Of a DNA stretch of 14,444 bases, positions 14,420 to 14,444 are shown piece after piece. A program made the position numbers and the translations under genes. The notes under the pieces were generated by a model. It was not told where the DNA came from. It saw only the letters and a program-made list of their open reading frames with translations, and did not search any database. Within the stretch, counting starts at the first letter, position 1, and the number at the start of each line of letters is the position of its first letter. Source of the DNA: Terriglobus sp. (GTDB lineage: Bacteria; Acidobacteriota; Terriglobia; Terriglobales; Acidobacteriaceae); contig JAHFTZ010000011.1 in NCBI GenBank assembly GCA_023265355.1, positions 1 to 14,444 on the forward strand, given 5' to 3'.

Positions 14420-14444
14420 TTACTCTGCCTTGCCTACGGTGTGG
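14420..14444 (-). CDS. Possible C-terminal end of a convergent gene (only seven residues in the window)
   Basis: Reading the minus strand from the window edge, an open frame gives HTVGKAE and then a TAA at 14420-14422, just beyond the bidirectional terminator. Too little is visible to identify a product, and a stop codon this close to an edge can occur by chance. The palindromic terminator is the only support. Confidence 0.2.

Overview
The window looks like chromosomal DNA of a Gram-negative bacterium, most probably an acidobacterium of the Terriglobia (Granulicella/Terriglobus/Edaphobacter type). This is inference from gene content: a 1146-residue Oar-like TonB-dependent receptor with an N-terminal carboxypeptidase-regulatory-like domain (a family strongly expanded in that group), a two-membrane polysaccharide export apparatus, heptose/LPS genes, and housekeeping gatC/gatA. 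No rRNA, tRNA, CRISPR array, insertion sequence or phage gene was seen. Base composition and protein style are even across the window, so nothing suggests recent transfer.

Layout. Ten genes lie on the minus strand and are read from right to left. At 10494-5482 is a polysaccharide assembly block: a large SLBB-domain export protein, a Wzz/GNVR chain-length (co-polymerase) protein, and an O-antigen ligase/polymerase-like membrane protein. A 282-base gap follows, holding a possible small plus-strand gene (5271-5435). Next, at 5199-3569, is a translationally coupled pair: a glycosyltransferase family 9 (heptosyltransferase-like) protein and a GmhB-type heptose-bisphosphate phosphatase, closed by a hairpin right after the stop codon. 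After a 225-base gap come an initiating sugar-phosphate transferase (WcaJ/WbaP C-terminal type) and a family 4 glycosyltransferase (3343-1360). These run almost without gaps into a DciA/DUF721 protein, gatC and the first 219 codons of gatA, which leaves the window at base 1.

The right third holds one plus-strand gene, the Oar-like receptor (10909-14349). It has a strong ribosome binding site, a TTGACA promoter element and a palindromic terminator at 14372-14401. The tail of a convergent minus-strand gene may follow at 14420-14444. The 414-base divergent gap (10495-10908) between the export gene and the receptor is the most structured non-coding stretch. It contains a perfect 14-bp inverted repeat, two near-identical copies of a 16-base dyad, and a compound hairpin at the predicted start of the receptor transcript.

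How the genes fit together (inference): the sugar-phosphate transferase would load the first sugar on undecaprenyl phosphate, and the GT4 and GT9 enzymes would add sugars. GmhB would supply heptose precursor. The ligase/polymerase would join repeats or attach them to lipid A core, the Wzz-like protein would set length, and the SLBB protein would carry the polymer through the periplasm and outer membrane. No Wzx flippase, no ABC transporter and no BY-kinase domain are present in the window, so the system is either completed elsewhere or split. I did not find a clearly new system. The best leads are the divergent regulatory region, the small plus-strand ORF, the low-complexity insertions in the export protein and the altered metal loop of GmhB.
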